Positions 1 through 5,877 of a DNA stretch of 9,722 nucleotides are shown here, piece after piece. The stretch covers positions 1-9,722 of the forward strand of contig JBMNRY010000075.1 in NCBI GenBank assembly GCA_050944915.1, read 5' to 3'. The number at the start of each line of letters is the position of its first letter. Positions within the stretch are counted from its first letter, which is position 1. Source of the stretch: JBMNRY01 sp050944915 (GTDB lineage Bacteria > Bacillota > Limnochordia > JAAZLZ01). A program made the position numbers and the translations under genes. A model generated the notes under the pieces. It worked only from the letters and a program-made list of their open reading frames with translations, was not told where the DNA came from and ran no database searches.

Positions 1-531
1 ATCGAACGTGGGAAGCTACCTGGTCGTGAGTTGGTCGCCAATATTTTGTTAGGCCCTTTGGTCCTTCCGTTGGTAGTTACCGCCCTGGCCTTGTTACTAT
101 TCTTTTCCCAGTTGGGCCTAGTAGCCCGCCCGGCCGGTCTTTTCATCGCCCATACGGTGTTGACCATCCCCTATGTGATGCGGACAACCCTGGCCTCGTT
201 AAAGAGCTTCGATCCCGCTTTGGAAGAGGCAGCGTGGGTCCATGGTGCCCATCCTTGGAAAGCCTTTTGGAGCGTAGTGCTGCCCCAAATCCGTCCGGGA
301 TTGGTGGCCGGAGGGATCTTTGCCTTCTTGGTTTCTTTAGATGAATTCACCGTTACTTTATTCTTATCGGGACCAGGTTTGGTGACCATGCCTATTCGGG
401 TTTATCAGTACATCGTGCTCCATGTGGACCCGACGGTTTCAGCCCTCACTAGCGCCATCGTCGTCGTCTCGGCGGTGATCCTCATCATCGCGGAGCGTTT
501 ATTTAAGATCCATCGCTATTTGGAATTTTAG
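1..531 (+). CDS. ABC transporter permease, PotC-like (3' part only)
   Basis: This is the inner-membrane permease of a binding-protein-dependent ABC importer, cut off by the window's left edge. The frame is open from base 1, so 176 residues are visible; the TTG at base 31 is an internal codon, not a start. Counting from base 1, hydrophobic segments lie at about residues 14-35, 42-60, 100-122 and 150-165. The cytoplasmic EAA loop that docks on the ATPase is clear: EEAA at residues 75-78, G82 and LP at 94-95. The following stretch, with SLDE at 112-115 and FLSGPG at 121-126, is characteristic of the PotC/PotB spermidine-putrescine branch. Other substrates of that branch, such as other amines or opine-like compounds, cannot be excluded. 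The ureohydrolase gene starts 11 bases after the stop, so the two are probably co-transcribed and the transported compound may be its substrate. The ATPase, second permease and binding protein presumably lie upstream, outside the window. Confidence 0.88.
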   Translation: MERGKLPGRELVANILLGPLVLPLVVTALALLLFFSQLGLVARPAGLFIAHTVLTIPYVMRTTLASLKSFDPALEEAAWVHGAHPWKAFWSVVLPQIRPGLVAGGIFAFLVSLDEFTVTLFLSGPGLVTMPIRVYQYIVLHVDPTVSALTSAIVVVSAVILIIAERLFKIHRYLEF

Positions 532-542
532 GAAGGTGGAAG

Positions 543-1439
543 ATGATGAATTATAATCTCGATCAGGAAAATCCTAAGAAAAGCTGGGCCCTCATCGGGT
601 TCCCCTGGGATATGGGGGCTTCTTTAGGCCGTCCCGGGGCCCGTTATGCTCCCCAATCCATCAGGGAAGCTTGTCAGTGGAACCTTAACCGGATCCGGGG
701 GGGACGCCTTTGGGATCTGGATCGGAACAAGATTGTCGATTTAGGAGAAGTGAGAATCGAGGATTTAGGGGATATCCCCTTGGCCGCCCACGATACCATC
801 GAGACCTTTGCAGGCGCGACGGAGTTTATCGGTCGGGCTCTCGAAGCGGGACAAACTCCTATTATCCTCGGGGGAGACCACTCCATCTCCTTTCCGGGGA
901 TTAGGGCCCTGGCGGAAAGGGGACCTGTAGGGATCATCCAATTGGATGCCCATTTAGATTTGGTCGATGATTCCCCCAGCCAAGGCCGTTACTCCCAAAG
1001 CAGCCAAATCCGCCGGGCCTTGGAGCTACCCGGTGCTGCTCCCGGACGGGTGGTCCAGATTGGTTTGCGGGGTATCAACTATCCGGAGTATAAGGAGTAT
1101 GCTGAGGAGGTGGGGATCCACCAAATCACCGCGGCGGAAGCTATGGCCATGGATCCTAAGGAACTTGCCCAAAGGGCCCTAGAATGGGCTGGCCAAGATG
1201 GCGCGGCCATCTATTTTACCTTAGATATCGATGTCCTCGATCCCGCGGTCGCTCCCGGCGCAGGAGCTTTGGAATTTGGTGGCCTGTCGGTTCCCTTTGT
1301 GTCGGAAATCCTACGGGTTTGCGGCCCTCAAATTGCTGCCTTTGATTTGGCGGAAGTCAATCCCCTCTTCGATCATCAAGGGATGACTTCTCAGTTGGCC
1401 GCAAAGTTGATCTTCGATCTCCTTATCAGCTGTTGCTAG
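543..1439 (+). CDS. Agmatinase/arginase-family ureohydrolase (SpeB-like, substrate uncertain)
   Basis: This is a binuclear-metal ureohydrolase that would split a guanidino group, releasing urea from agmatine or a related compound in the cytoplasm. At 298 residues it has the usual family length. All six metal ligands can be placed: H113 in GGDHS (110-114), D135, H137 and D139 in DAHLD, and D228 and D230 in DIDVLDP. E271 (EVNP) fits the conserved late glutamate. Two usual active-site residues differ. The histidine of the SHGT/SHST-type motif is Q152 (SQSS, 151-154). The APGTGTP-type loop reads APGAGAL (237-243), so both threonines are alanine. This makes the exact substrate doubtful: agmatinase is the default guess, and guanidinobutyrase, guanidinopropionase, guanidine hydrolase or formiminoglutamase are alternatives. 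Two ATGs are adjacent. The Shine-Dalgarno sequence at 533-539 is only 3 bases from the first and 6 from the second, so translation may begin at 546. The gene sits 11 bases after a PotC-like permease, probably in one operon. Confidence 0.85.
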   Translation: MMNYNLDQENPKKSWALIGFPWDMGASLGRPGARYAPQSIREACQWNLNRIRGGRLWDLDRNKIVDLGEVRIEDLGDIPLAAHDTIETFAGATEFIGRALEAGQTPIILGGDHSISFPGIRALAERGPVGIIQLDAHLDLVDDSPSQGRYSQSSQIRRALELPGAAPGRVVQIGLRGINYPEYKEYAEEVGIHQITAAEAMAMDPKELAQRALEWAGQDGAAIYFTLDIDVLDPAVAPGAGALEFGGLSVPFVSEILRVCGPQIAAFDLAEVNPLFDHQGMTSQLAAKLIFDLLISCC

Positions 1440-1462
1440 CCATTTTCTTTTGGCCTTCCCTG

Positions 1463-1471
1463 TGGTATACT
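1463..1471 (+). promoter_or_regulatory. Candidate extended -10 promoter upstream of glnS (P1)
   Basis: TGG precedes TATACT (1466-1471), giving an extended -10 element with five of six consensus bases. The -35 region at the right distance (about 1443-1448, TTTTCT) is poor, which extended -10 promoters tolerate. Transcription would start near 1478, just ahead of the hairpin at 1487-1511, placing that hairpin at the very 5' end of the glnS transcript. This is a prediction by eye, and the alternative promoter at 1517 is also possible. Confidence 0.4.
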
Positions 1472-1486
1472 GCAAGCGAGAAGAAA

Positions 1487-1511
1487 GAAGCCCTGGTTAT
1501 TTCAGGGCTTT
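1487..1511 (+). terminator. Hairpin between ureohydrolase gene and glnS (weak terminator or leader stem)
   Basis: AAGCCCTG (1488-1495) pairs perfectly with CAGGGCTT (1503-1510) across a 7-base loop, with a possible G-T pair added at 1487/1511. The 5' side is A-rich and the 3' side reads CTTTCTAG, so the T-run is short. It could end transcripts of the transporter-ureohydrolase operon weakly. If the promoter at 1463-1471 is used, it would instead be a 5' stem-loop or attenuator of the glnS mRNA. No T-box landmark sequence is present nearby. Confidence 0.45.
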
Positions 1512-1516
1512 CTAGA

Positions 1517-1522
1517 TATAAT
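1517..1522 (+). promoter_or_regulatory. Candidate -10 box of a second glnS promoter (P2)
   Basis: A perfect TATAAT lies just after the hairpin. The 17-base-spaced -35 position (1494-1499, TGGTTA) matches only three of six consensus bases and falls inside the hairpin. Transcription from here would start near 1529, leaving a leader of about 27 bases that contains the Shine-Dalgarno sequence. If the hairpin is a terminator for the upstream operon, this is the more plausible glnS promoter. Confidence 0.4.
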
Positions 1523-1555
1523 GGATACGAACTTGTGGAAGGGAGAAGGGCTGAT

Positions 1556-3238
1556 ATGAGCAACGCTGAGGTCAAAAGCGATTTTATCCGGAACCGGATT
1601 GCAGAAGATGTGCAGCAAGGGAAAAACGACGGCCAAGTTGTCACCCGTTTTCCACCGGAACCAAACGGCTACCTACATATTGGACATGCCAAGAGTATTT
1701 GTCTGAATTTCAGCATCGCCGAAGAATTTTCGGGACGCTGTCATTTGCGCTTCGATGATACTAATCCGGAGAAGGAAGATCCGGAATATGTGGATTCCAT
1801 CATGGAGGATGTCCGGTGGCTAGGTTATGACTGGGGCGAACACCTCTATTATGCTTCCGACTATTTCGAGCGGCTCTATGAATACGCCGAGGAATTAATT
1901 AAACGGGGTAAAGCCTATGTTTGCAGCCTTTCCCCGGAGGAAATCCGCGAATATCGAGGGACCTTGACGGAACCGGGCCGAAACAGTCCTTATCGGGACC
2001 GGTCGGTGGAAGAAAACCTGGATCTCTTCCGGCGGATGCGGGCGGGGGAATTCGAGGAAGGGGAACACGTCCTGCGGGCCAAGATCGATATGGCTTCCCC
2101 CAATTTGAATATGCGGGATCCCGTCATCTACCGTATCAAATATGTTACCCACCACCGCACCGGTGATAAATGGTGTATTTATCCCTTGTATGACTTTACC
2201 CATGGGATCTCCGATGCTCTGGAATCGGTGACCCATTCCATTTGTACCTTGGAATTTGAAGACCATCGGCCTTTGTATGATTGGTTCCTGGAAGTCTTAG
2301 ATTTTCCCCATCGACCCCAGCAGATCGAGTTTGCTCGGTTGAATTTGACCTATACGGTGATGAGCAAACGACTCTTAACCCAACTGGTCGATGGGGGATT
2401 GGTGGATGGTTGGGATGATCCCCGGATGCCGACTATCGCCGGCTTCCGCCGCCGGGGTTATACGCCGGAGGCCATCAGGGATTTTTGCGATCGCATCGGC
2501 GTGGCCAAAGCCAACAGCATCGTCGATATTGCCATGCTGGAGCATTGCCTCCGGGAAGATTTGAACCGGCGGGCCCATCGCTTTATGGCCGTCTTGCGGC
2601 CTTTGAAGGTCGTCATCGAAAACTATCCCGAAGGTCAGGTAGAGGAATTGGAGGCCATCAATAATCCTGAGGATCCTGAGGCCGGGACCCGCAAGGTTCC
2701 CTTCTCCAAGGTGATCTACATCGACCGGGATGATTTCATGGAGGATCCCCCCAAGAAGTTCTTCCGACTGGCACCGGGGAGGGAGGTGCGGTTGCGTTAC
2801 GCCTATTTCATCAAATGTGTCGATGTGATCAAAGACGAAAATGGTGAAGTAGTAGAGCTGCGCTGTACCTACGATCCCGAGACCAAGGGTGGCAAGGCCC
2901 CCGATGGACGGAAGGTACGGGGGACGATCCACTGGGTCTCCGCTGACCATGCCTTAACCGCGGAAGTGCGCCTTTACGACCATTTATTCACCGTGGAAAA
3001 TCCCCTCGATGCCGAGGAAGGTAAGACTTTCTTAGATTACGTAAACCCCGACTCGGTGGAAATCTTGACGGATTGTCGGTTAGAGCCTGCCTTAGCCCAG
3101 GTAGCACCTTTAGAGCCCCTCCAGTTTGAACGGGTAGGATACTTCGTCCTCGATCCTGGGTCCCAAGGGGATAAACTTATTTTCAACCGCTCCGTAGGAC
3201 TACGGGATACGTGGGCGAAAATCGCCCAGAAACTCTAG
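1556..3238 (+). CDS. glnS: Glutaminyl-tRNA synthetase
   Basis: This class I synthetase charges tRNA-Gln with glutamine using ATP in the cytoplasm. The product is 560 residues, close to the 554 of the E. coli enzyme. The catalytic domain opens with PPEPNGYLHIGHAKS (33-47), containing an intact HIGH signature (41-44). The second ATP-binding signature is VMSKR (268-272), the GlnRS form of KMSKS. EFEDHRPLYDW (233-243) and GWDDPRMPTI (285-294) are also typical of GlnRS rather than of bacterial GluRS. From about residue 345 onward the protein matches the two-barrel anticodon-binding region. I chose the ATG at 1556 because GAGAAGG (1543-1549) gives good Shine-Dalgarno spacing and the family's N-terminus fits. 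The reading frame is open back to 1433, but that stretch overlaps the upstream gene's stop and carries promoter-like sequence. The gene appears to be a single transcription unit, ended by a strong terminator. Many Bacillota make Gln-tRNA indirectly with GatCAB, so a direct GlnRS is notable here. Confidence 0.96.
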   Translation: MSNAEVKSDFIRNRIAEDVQQGKNDGQVVTRFPPEPNGYLHIGHAKSICLNFSIAEEFSGRCHLRFDDTNPEKEDPEYVDSIMEDVRWLGYDWGEHLYYASDYFERLYEYAEELIKRGKAYVCSLSPEEIREYRGTLTEPGRNSPYRDRSVEENLDLFRRMRAGEFEEGEHVLRAKIDMASPNLNMRDPVIYRIKYVTHHRTGDKWCIYPLYDFTHGISDALESVTHSICTLEFEDHRPLYDWFLEVLDFPHRPQQIEFARLNLTYTVMSKRLLTQLVDGGLVDGWDDPRMPTIAGFRRRGYTPEAIRDFCDRIGVAKANSIVDIAMLEHCLREDLNRRAHRFMAVLRPLKVVIENYPEGQVEELEAINNPEDPEAGTRKVPFSKVIYIDRDDFMEDPPKKFFRLAPGREVRLRYAYFIKCVDVIKDENGEVVELRCTYDPETKGGKAPDGRKVRGTIHWVSADHALTAEVRLYDHLFTVENPLDAEEGKTFLDYVNPDSVEILTDCRLEPALAQVAPLEPLQFERVGYFVLDPGSQGDKLIFNRSVGLRDTWAKIAQKL

Positions 3239-3246
3239 GTCTTCAT

Positions 3247-3276
3247 GCTCCTAGCTTCGGCTAGGGGCTTTTTTTT
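3247..3276 (+). terminator. Strong intrinsic terminator after glnS
   Basis: A 9-bp stem (3247-3255 with 3260-3268, one T-G wobble) closes a TTCG tetraloop and is followed by eight Ts (3269-3276). It starts 8 bases after the glnS stop. It separates glnS from the following genes. Confidence 0.93.
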
Positions 3277-3336
3277 ATCTGTTCATAACTTCCCCTCGGG
3301 AAGGCAAACTAAGGGGTAGTAGAAGAGGGGGTGCCT

Positions 3337-3651
3337 ATGGCCAGGGAGTTGAAACCGGGGACGGTGGAGACCTTGCTGCGCAAACTGGATGATTTAATCA
3401 CCGGTTTGGAAAAGGCGTCTTTAGCGGAACATATCGAGCTTTACCGGCGACCGGCCCGCCTGTTGTTCCTCAATTTTTGGGCAGGCTTAATGCGGGGCTT
3501 CGGCATGGCCGTCGGCTTCACCGTCGTCGGCGCTTTGTTTCTTTTCTTAATGGGCCGCTTGGCCGCCCTCAATCTACCCATAATCGGCCGTTACGTCGCT
3601 GAAATCGTCCGGATTGTCCAAGACTCCCTCAGCGTGGGTCGGTCGTTGTAG
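3337..3651 (+). CDS. Small membrane protein, DUF5665-like
   Basis: The 104-residue product has a charged, probably helical and cytoplasmic N-terminus (residues 1-45), one long hydrophobic segment at about 50-77, and a C-terminal amphipathic stretch containing LPIIGRYVAEIVRIVQ (80-95). This layout and the 'LPIIG-x(3)-AEIV-x-IVQ' ending resemble the DUF5665 family of Bacillota membrane proteins, whose function I do not know. No catalytic motif is visible. I chose the ATG at 3337 because the Shine-Dalgarno GAGGGGG (3325-3331) lies 5 bases ahead of it; a GTG at 3331 in the same frame overlaps that site. The zinc-finger gene follows after 11 bases, so the two are likely co-transcribed. The 60 bases between the terminator and this gene must hold a promoter if glnS is really terminated, but I see no convincing one there. 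They do hold a 6-bp inverted repeat (3289-3294 with 3298-3303). Confidence 0.75.
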   Translation: MARELKPGTVETLLRKLDDLITGLEKASLAEHIELYRRPARLLFLNFWAGLMRGFGMAVGFTVVGALFLFLMGRLAALNLPIIGRYVAEIVRIVQDSLSVGRSL

Positions 3652-3662
3652 GAGGGGAAGGG

Positions 3663-4334
3663 ATGGATAAAAGGCAACTGCAAGCTTTCCGCCGGGAGTT
3701 GGAGCGCCAACGCCGGGCCCATCGTCAAAGCTTAGAGACCTTCGACGCCAGTTTGGAGGAGTCTTTGAAGGATTCCCTCCAGGAACTGTCTACCTATGAT
3801 CAGCATTCCACCGACTTGGGGGCGGAAACTGCGGAGAGGAGTAAAGATCTGGGTCTCCGGGACAGGACCCGCCTAGCCTTAGCCCAGGTGGAAGAAGCTT
3901 TGGAGCGGATGGATGCTGGGGACTATGGAATCTGCAAAATCTGCGGCCAGGCCATTGATTACGCCCGTCTTGAGGCTATCCCTGAGGCTACCACCTGTTT
4001 TCCTTGTCAAAGGAAGGCCGAAGAGGAGGGGATCGAGAGGGAGGAACCGGTGGAGGAGGCCGTTTTGGCAACACCCTTCGCCCGGACCTTTACCGATGGG
4101 AGTACCAATGTGGGATATGATGGGGAAGATGTTTGGCAGGAACTGGAACGCTACGGCACAGCTAACAGCCCCCAGGATATGCCCGGGGCCATCGATGATG
4201 GGAAGGCCATCTATGATGGCGAAAAAGGGGTGGGCCTAGTCGAGTTGGTCGACGGGATTATCGACGAAGGTGAGGGTAGCGTCGATCCCATCTTTTCTTC
4301 CCCAAGGACAAGGCGGGAAAGGGGGGAGAATTGA
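3663..4334 (+). CDS. DksA/TraR-type C4 zinc-finger protein, YteA/YlyA family
   Basis: This protein belongs to the DksA/TraR superfamily, whose members act by binding the RNA polymerase secondary channel. It has 223 residues. The N-terminal part (about 1-85) is charged and looks like a coiled coil, with the family stretch ELSTYDQHSTDLGAETAER at 41-59. The C4 zinc finger is complete: C91-x2-C94-x17-C112-x2-C115. Beyond it lies an acidic C-terminal extension containing VGYDGEDVWQELERYGTANS (150-169), which marks the longer YteA-type proteins of spore-forming Bacillota rather than proteobacterial DksA. The start is well supported by AGGAGGGG (3650-3657), which overlaps the previous gene's stop. 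In B. subtilis the DksA-like gene ylyA also sits directly before lspA, and YlyA is reported to affect forespore transcription. A role in sporulation-stage RNA polymerase control is therefore possible, but that is inference from position. The distal promoter of lspA begins at this gene's stop codon. Confidence 0.9.
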   Translation: MDKRQLQAFRRELERQRRAHRQSLETFDASLEESLKDSLQELSTYDQHSTDLGAETAERSKDLGLRDRTRLALAQVEEALERMDAGDYGICKICGQAIDYARLEAIPEATTCFPCQRKAEEEGIEREEPVEEAVLATPFARTFTDGSTNVGYDGEDVWQELERYGTANSPQDMPGAIDDGKAIYDGEKGVGLVELVDGIIDEGEGSVDPIFSSPRTRRERGEN

Positions 4335-4359
4335 AGGGAAGGGGCCCCTGTGGTAAGAT
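4331..4359 (+). promoter_or_regulatory. Sigma-A-type promoter of lspA-rluD
   Basis: TTGAAG (4331-4336, four of six) is followed after exactly 17 bases by TAAGAT (4354-4359, four of six), with a TGG extension just before the -10 box. The -35 box overlaps the stop codon of the zinc-finger gene. Transcription would start near 4366, about 20 bases before lspA. A GGGGCCCC palindrome (4341-4348) lies in the spacer. The spacing and extended -10 make this a good but untested candidate. Confidence 0.6.
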
Positions 4360-4385
4360 ATGGGAAGAAACTTTGATGTAGGTGA

Positions 4386-4829
4386 ATGAAACTGAATGAG
4401 CTTCTCATTGTTTTTAGCATTGTGCTCCTCGATCAAGGGAGCAAATATTTGGTGACCCAGAATTTTCCTCCCGGGGAGTCGGCCCCATTGTGGGGGCAGT
4501 TCCTCTATCTAACCCATGTCCGCAACCCTGGGGGTGCCTTTGGTTTTTTGGCCCAACATCCGGGAATTTTCATCATCTCCACCATCATCCTCTTTATTTT
4601 GGCCGCCTTCATCTTGTGGCCCCTAGCCCGGGATAATCGGCCCTTGCGCTTGGGTCTGCTCATAGGGCTAGGAGGGGCCTTGGGAAACTTTATCGATCGA
4701 TTAGTCCATGGGGTGGTCATCGATTTCATCGATGTTCGCTGGTGGCCGGTCTTTAATTTCGCCGATGTGGCCATCGTCATCGGCGTCTTGCTCATCTTCG
4801 GGCAGATCGTAGGACGGAGGGTAGACTAA
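4386..4829 (+). CDS. lspA: Lipoprotein signal peptidase (signal peptidase II)
   Basis: This aspartyl protease of the cytoplasmic membrane removes the signal peptide of prolipoproteins after diacylglyceryl modification of the lipobox cysteine. At 147 residues it is of usual length. Conserved boxes appear in order: LDQGSK (15-20), NPGGAFGFL (47-55), GGALGNFIDRLVHGVVIDF (96-114) and FNFADVAI (123-130). The catalytic aspartates are D104 and D127. Four membrane segments are expected, at about 5-16, 60-80, 88-104 and 127-142. The ATG at 4386 is the only standard start after an in-frame stop at 4383. The apparent Shine-Dalgarno AGGTGA (4380-4385) touches it with no spacer, so initiation may be inefficient or may use the CTG at 4392, which is correctly spaced. 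The gene ends in TAATG, overlapping the next gene by one base. Confidence 0.96.
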   Translation: MKLNELLIVFSIVLLDQGSKYLVTQNFPPGESAPLWGQFLYLTHVRNPGGAFGFLAQHPGIFIISTIILFILAAFILWPLARDNRPLRLGLLIGLGGALGNFIDRLVHGVVIDFIDVRWWPVFNFADVAIVIGVLLIFGQIVGRRVD

Positions 4830-5752
4830 TGGAGTTGCAGGTCCAAGAAGCCCACCGGCGTTTAGATGTCTACCTGACGGAAAAGCTCCCTCAGTTGTCC
4901 CGCTCCCGGATCGGAGCCTTAATCAAAGAAGGGGCCATCTTGGTCAATGGCCAAAGTTGTAAGGCGGGTTTAGCCTTGAAGGCTGGAGATGTGATTTCCC
5001 TAGAGCTGCCCCACGAGGAAGAGCCAAGCCTGCGGCCGGAAAGGATGCCTCTAGATATCATTTACGAAGATGAGGATCTCTTGGTGGTCAATAAGCCTTC
5101 GGGGCTTGTGGTGCATCCTGGGGCCGGCAATTGGGAAGGAACCTTGGTTAACGCCCTGTTGGCCCATTGCAAGAATTTGTCCCAAATGGGGGGTACCTGG
5201 CGCCCGGGGATCGTCCACAGGTTAGATAAGGATACCTCCGGTTTGCTCATGGTGGCTAAGAACGATGCTGTCCACCGGGCCCTGAAGGGGCAACTGCAGC
5301 GTCATCTGGTAAAGAGGGAATACCGGGCTTTAGTCCACGGTCAGCCTCCGGACAAGGGGACCATTGATGCTCCCATCGGCCGCCATCCCGTCCATCGTAT
5401 GAAGATGGCGGTGCTGCCTGTTGGCCAAGGCCGCCAGGCCCGGACCCATTTTCAAGTCTTGGAGACCTTCCCTAAGTATTCCTTGTTGGCTTGTCTTTTG
5501 GAGACCGGTCGCACCCATCAAATCCGGGTCCATTTGGCTTATATCAATCATCCGGTGGTGGGGGATCCCCTCTATGGATACCGGAGGGAGTCCTTGCTCA
5601 TCGAGGGTCAAGCCCTCCATGCGGCCATTTTAGGCTTCCACCATCCCCGTACCGGTCGGTATCTAGAATTTGCGGCCCCATTGCCGGAAAAGATGGAGAA
5701 TTTGTTAAAAATCTTGCGGGGTGATTGCCAAGGGGATGTCCAACTGATATAA
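4829..5752 (+). CDS. rluD: RluD-family 23S rRNA pseudouridine synthase (YlyB-like)
   Basis: This enzyme isomerises specific uridines to pseudouridine, most likely in 23S rRNA. Its 307 residues comprise an N-terminal S4 RNA-binding domain (about 8-60, with LSRSRIGALIKEGAILVNG at 23-41) and the RluA/RluD catalytic domain. The catalytic signature HRLDKDTSG is at 130-138, with D133 as the nucleophilic aspartate; GRTHQIRVHL follows further on. In B. subtilis the orthologous position between lspA and pyrR is held by ylyB, so the exact target uridines may differ from those of E. coli RluD. Its ATG overlaps the lspA stop (TAATG) and a Shine-Dalgarno sequence GGAGGG (4816-4821) lies just upstream, so translation is probably coupled to lspA. 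Its last codons contain the pyr operon promoter. No separate terminator follows it, so read-through transcripts would enter the pyr attenuator. Confidence 0.92.
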   Translation: MELQVQEAHRRLDVYLTEKLPQLSRSRIGALIKEGAILVNGQSCKAGLALKAGDVISLELPHEEEPSLRPERMPLDIIYEDEDLLVVNKPSGLVVHPGAGNWEGTLVNALLAHCKNLSQMGGTWRPGIVHRLDKDTSGLLMVAKNDAVHRALKGQLQRHLVKREYRALVHGQPPDKGTIDAPIGRHPVHRMKMAVLPVGQGRQARTHFQVLETFPKYSLLACLLETGRTHQIRVHLAYINHPVVGDPLYGYRRESLLIEGQALHAAILGFHHPRTGRYLEFAAPLPEKMENLLKILRGDCQGDVQLI

Positions 5753-5753
5753 T
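5725..5753 (+). promoter_or_regulatory. Sigma-A promoter of the pyr operon, inside the end of rluD
   Basis: TTGCCA (5725-5730, five of six) and a perfect TATAAT (5748-5753) are separated by exactly 17 bases. The -10 box covers the rluD stop codon. Transcription should start near 5760, so the mRNA would begin just before the PyrR-binding element. This is the best sigma-A promoter match in the window. Confidence 0.85.
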
Positions 5754-5770
5754 CAACGGCGAAAGCAATT

Positions 5771-5801
5771 CCTTTAATTCAGTCCGGCGAGGCTGATAAG
5801 G
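5771..5801 (+). promoter_or_regulatory. PyrR-binding loop (anti-antiterminator) of the pyr leader
   Basis: CAGTCCGGCGAGGCTG (5780-5795) matches the PyrR binding-loop consensus of B. subtilis, in which an AGUCC...GAGGCU core is conserved. The upper stem pairs 5780-5782 with 5793-5795. A lower stem pairs CCTT (5771-5774) with AAGG (5798-5801) across an internal loop. In the known mechanism, PyrR with bound UMP stabilises this stem-loop, prevents the antiterminator and so allows termination. The gene immediately downstream encodes PyrR itself. Confidence 0.9.
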
Positions 5802-5843
5802 AGTTAGCCCTTCTATAGGTGTTGATCTCTTTAAAAGCTTGCC
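5786..5843 (+). promoter_or_regulatory. Proposed antiterminator pairing in the pyr leader
   Basis: Bases 5786-5803 can pair with 5827-5843. GGCGAG (5786-5791) pairs with CTTGCC (5838-5843), and AAGGAG (5798-5803) pairs with CTCTTT (5827-5832), with a few weaker pairs between. The left arm uses half of the PyrR-binding loop and the right arm uses the left half of the terminator stem, so this fold excludes both others. That is the expected logic of a PyrR attenuator. The pairing was drawn by hand and no energies were calculated. Confidence 0.65.
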
Positions 5844-5864
5844 CGGGGCAAGCTTAATTTTTTT
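5835..5864 (+). terminator. Attenuator terminator of the pyr operon
   Basis: AAGCTTGCC (5835-5843) pairs with GGCAAGCTT (5847-5855) in a perfect 9-bp stem with a 3-base loop, followed by AA and seven Ts (5858-5864). It lies between the promoter and pyrR, so it can only regulate expression of the operon, and would also catch read-through from lspA-rluD. Confidence 0.92.
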
Positions 5865-5877
5865 CGGGGGTGTTAAG

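Noticed and set aside
1433..1555. N-terminal extension of glnS from base 1433
   Set aside because: The extra 41 residues overlap the upstream stop, carry both promoter-like elements and the hairpin, and do not resemble GlnRS; a well-spaced ribosome site precedes the ATG at 1556.
1440..1555. T-box or other tRNA-sensing riboswitch before glnS
   Set aside because: The interval is too short and lacks the conserved T-box antiterminator sequence.
2375..2950. 191-codon open frame on the - strand inside glnS
   Set aside because: It is fully antisense to strongly conserved glnS sequence, has no recognisable family and no supporting context; it looks like a codon-bias shadow.
3277..3336. Promoter for the DUF5665-like and zinc-finger genes
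   Set aside because: One is expected after the glnS terminator, but the best sigma-A match (TTCATA at 3282 with CAAACT at 3305) is weak, and CATAACTT (3284-3291) resembles a sporulation -10 box without a matching -35.
5839..5877. Upstream TTG start for pyrR
   Set aside because: It lies inside the attenuator terminator stem and has no ribosome site; the ATG at 5878 is well placed.
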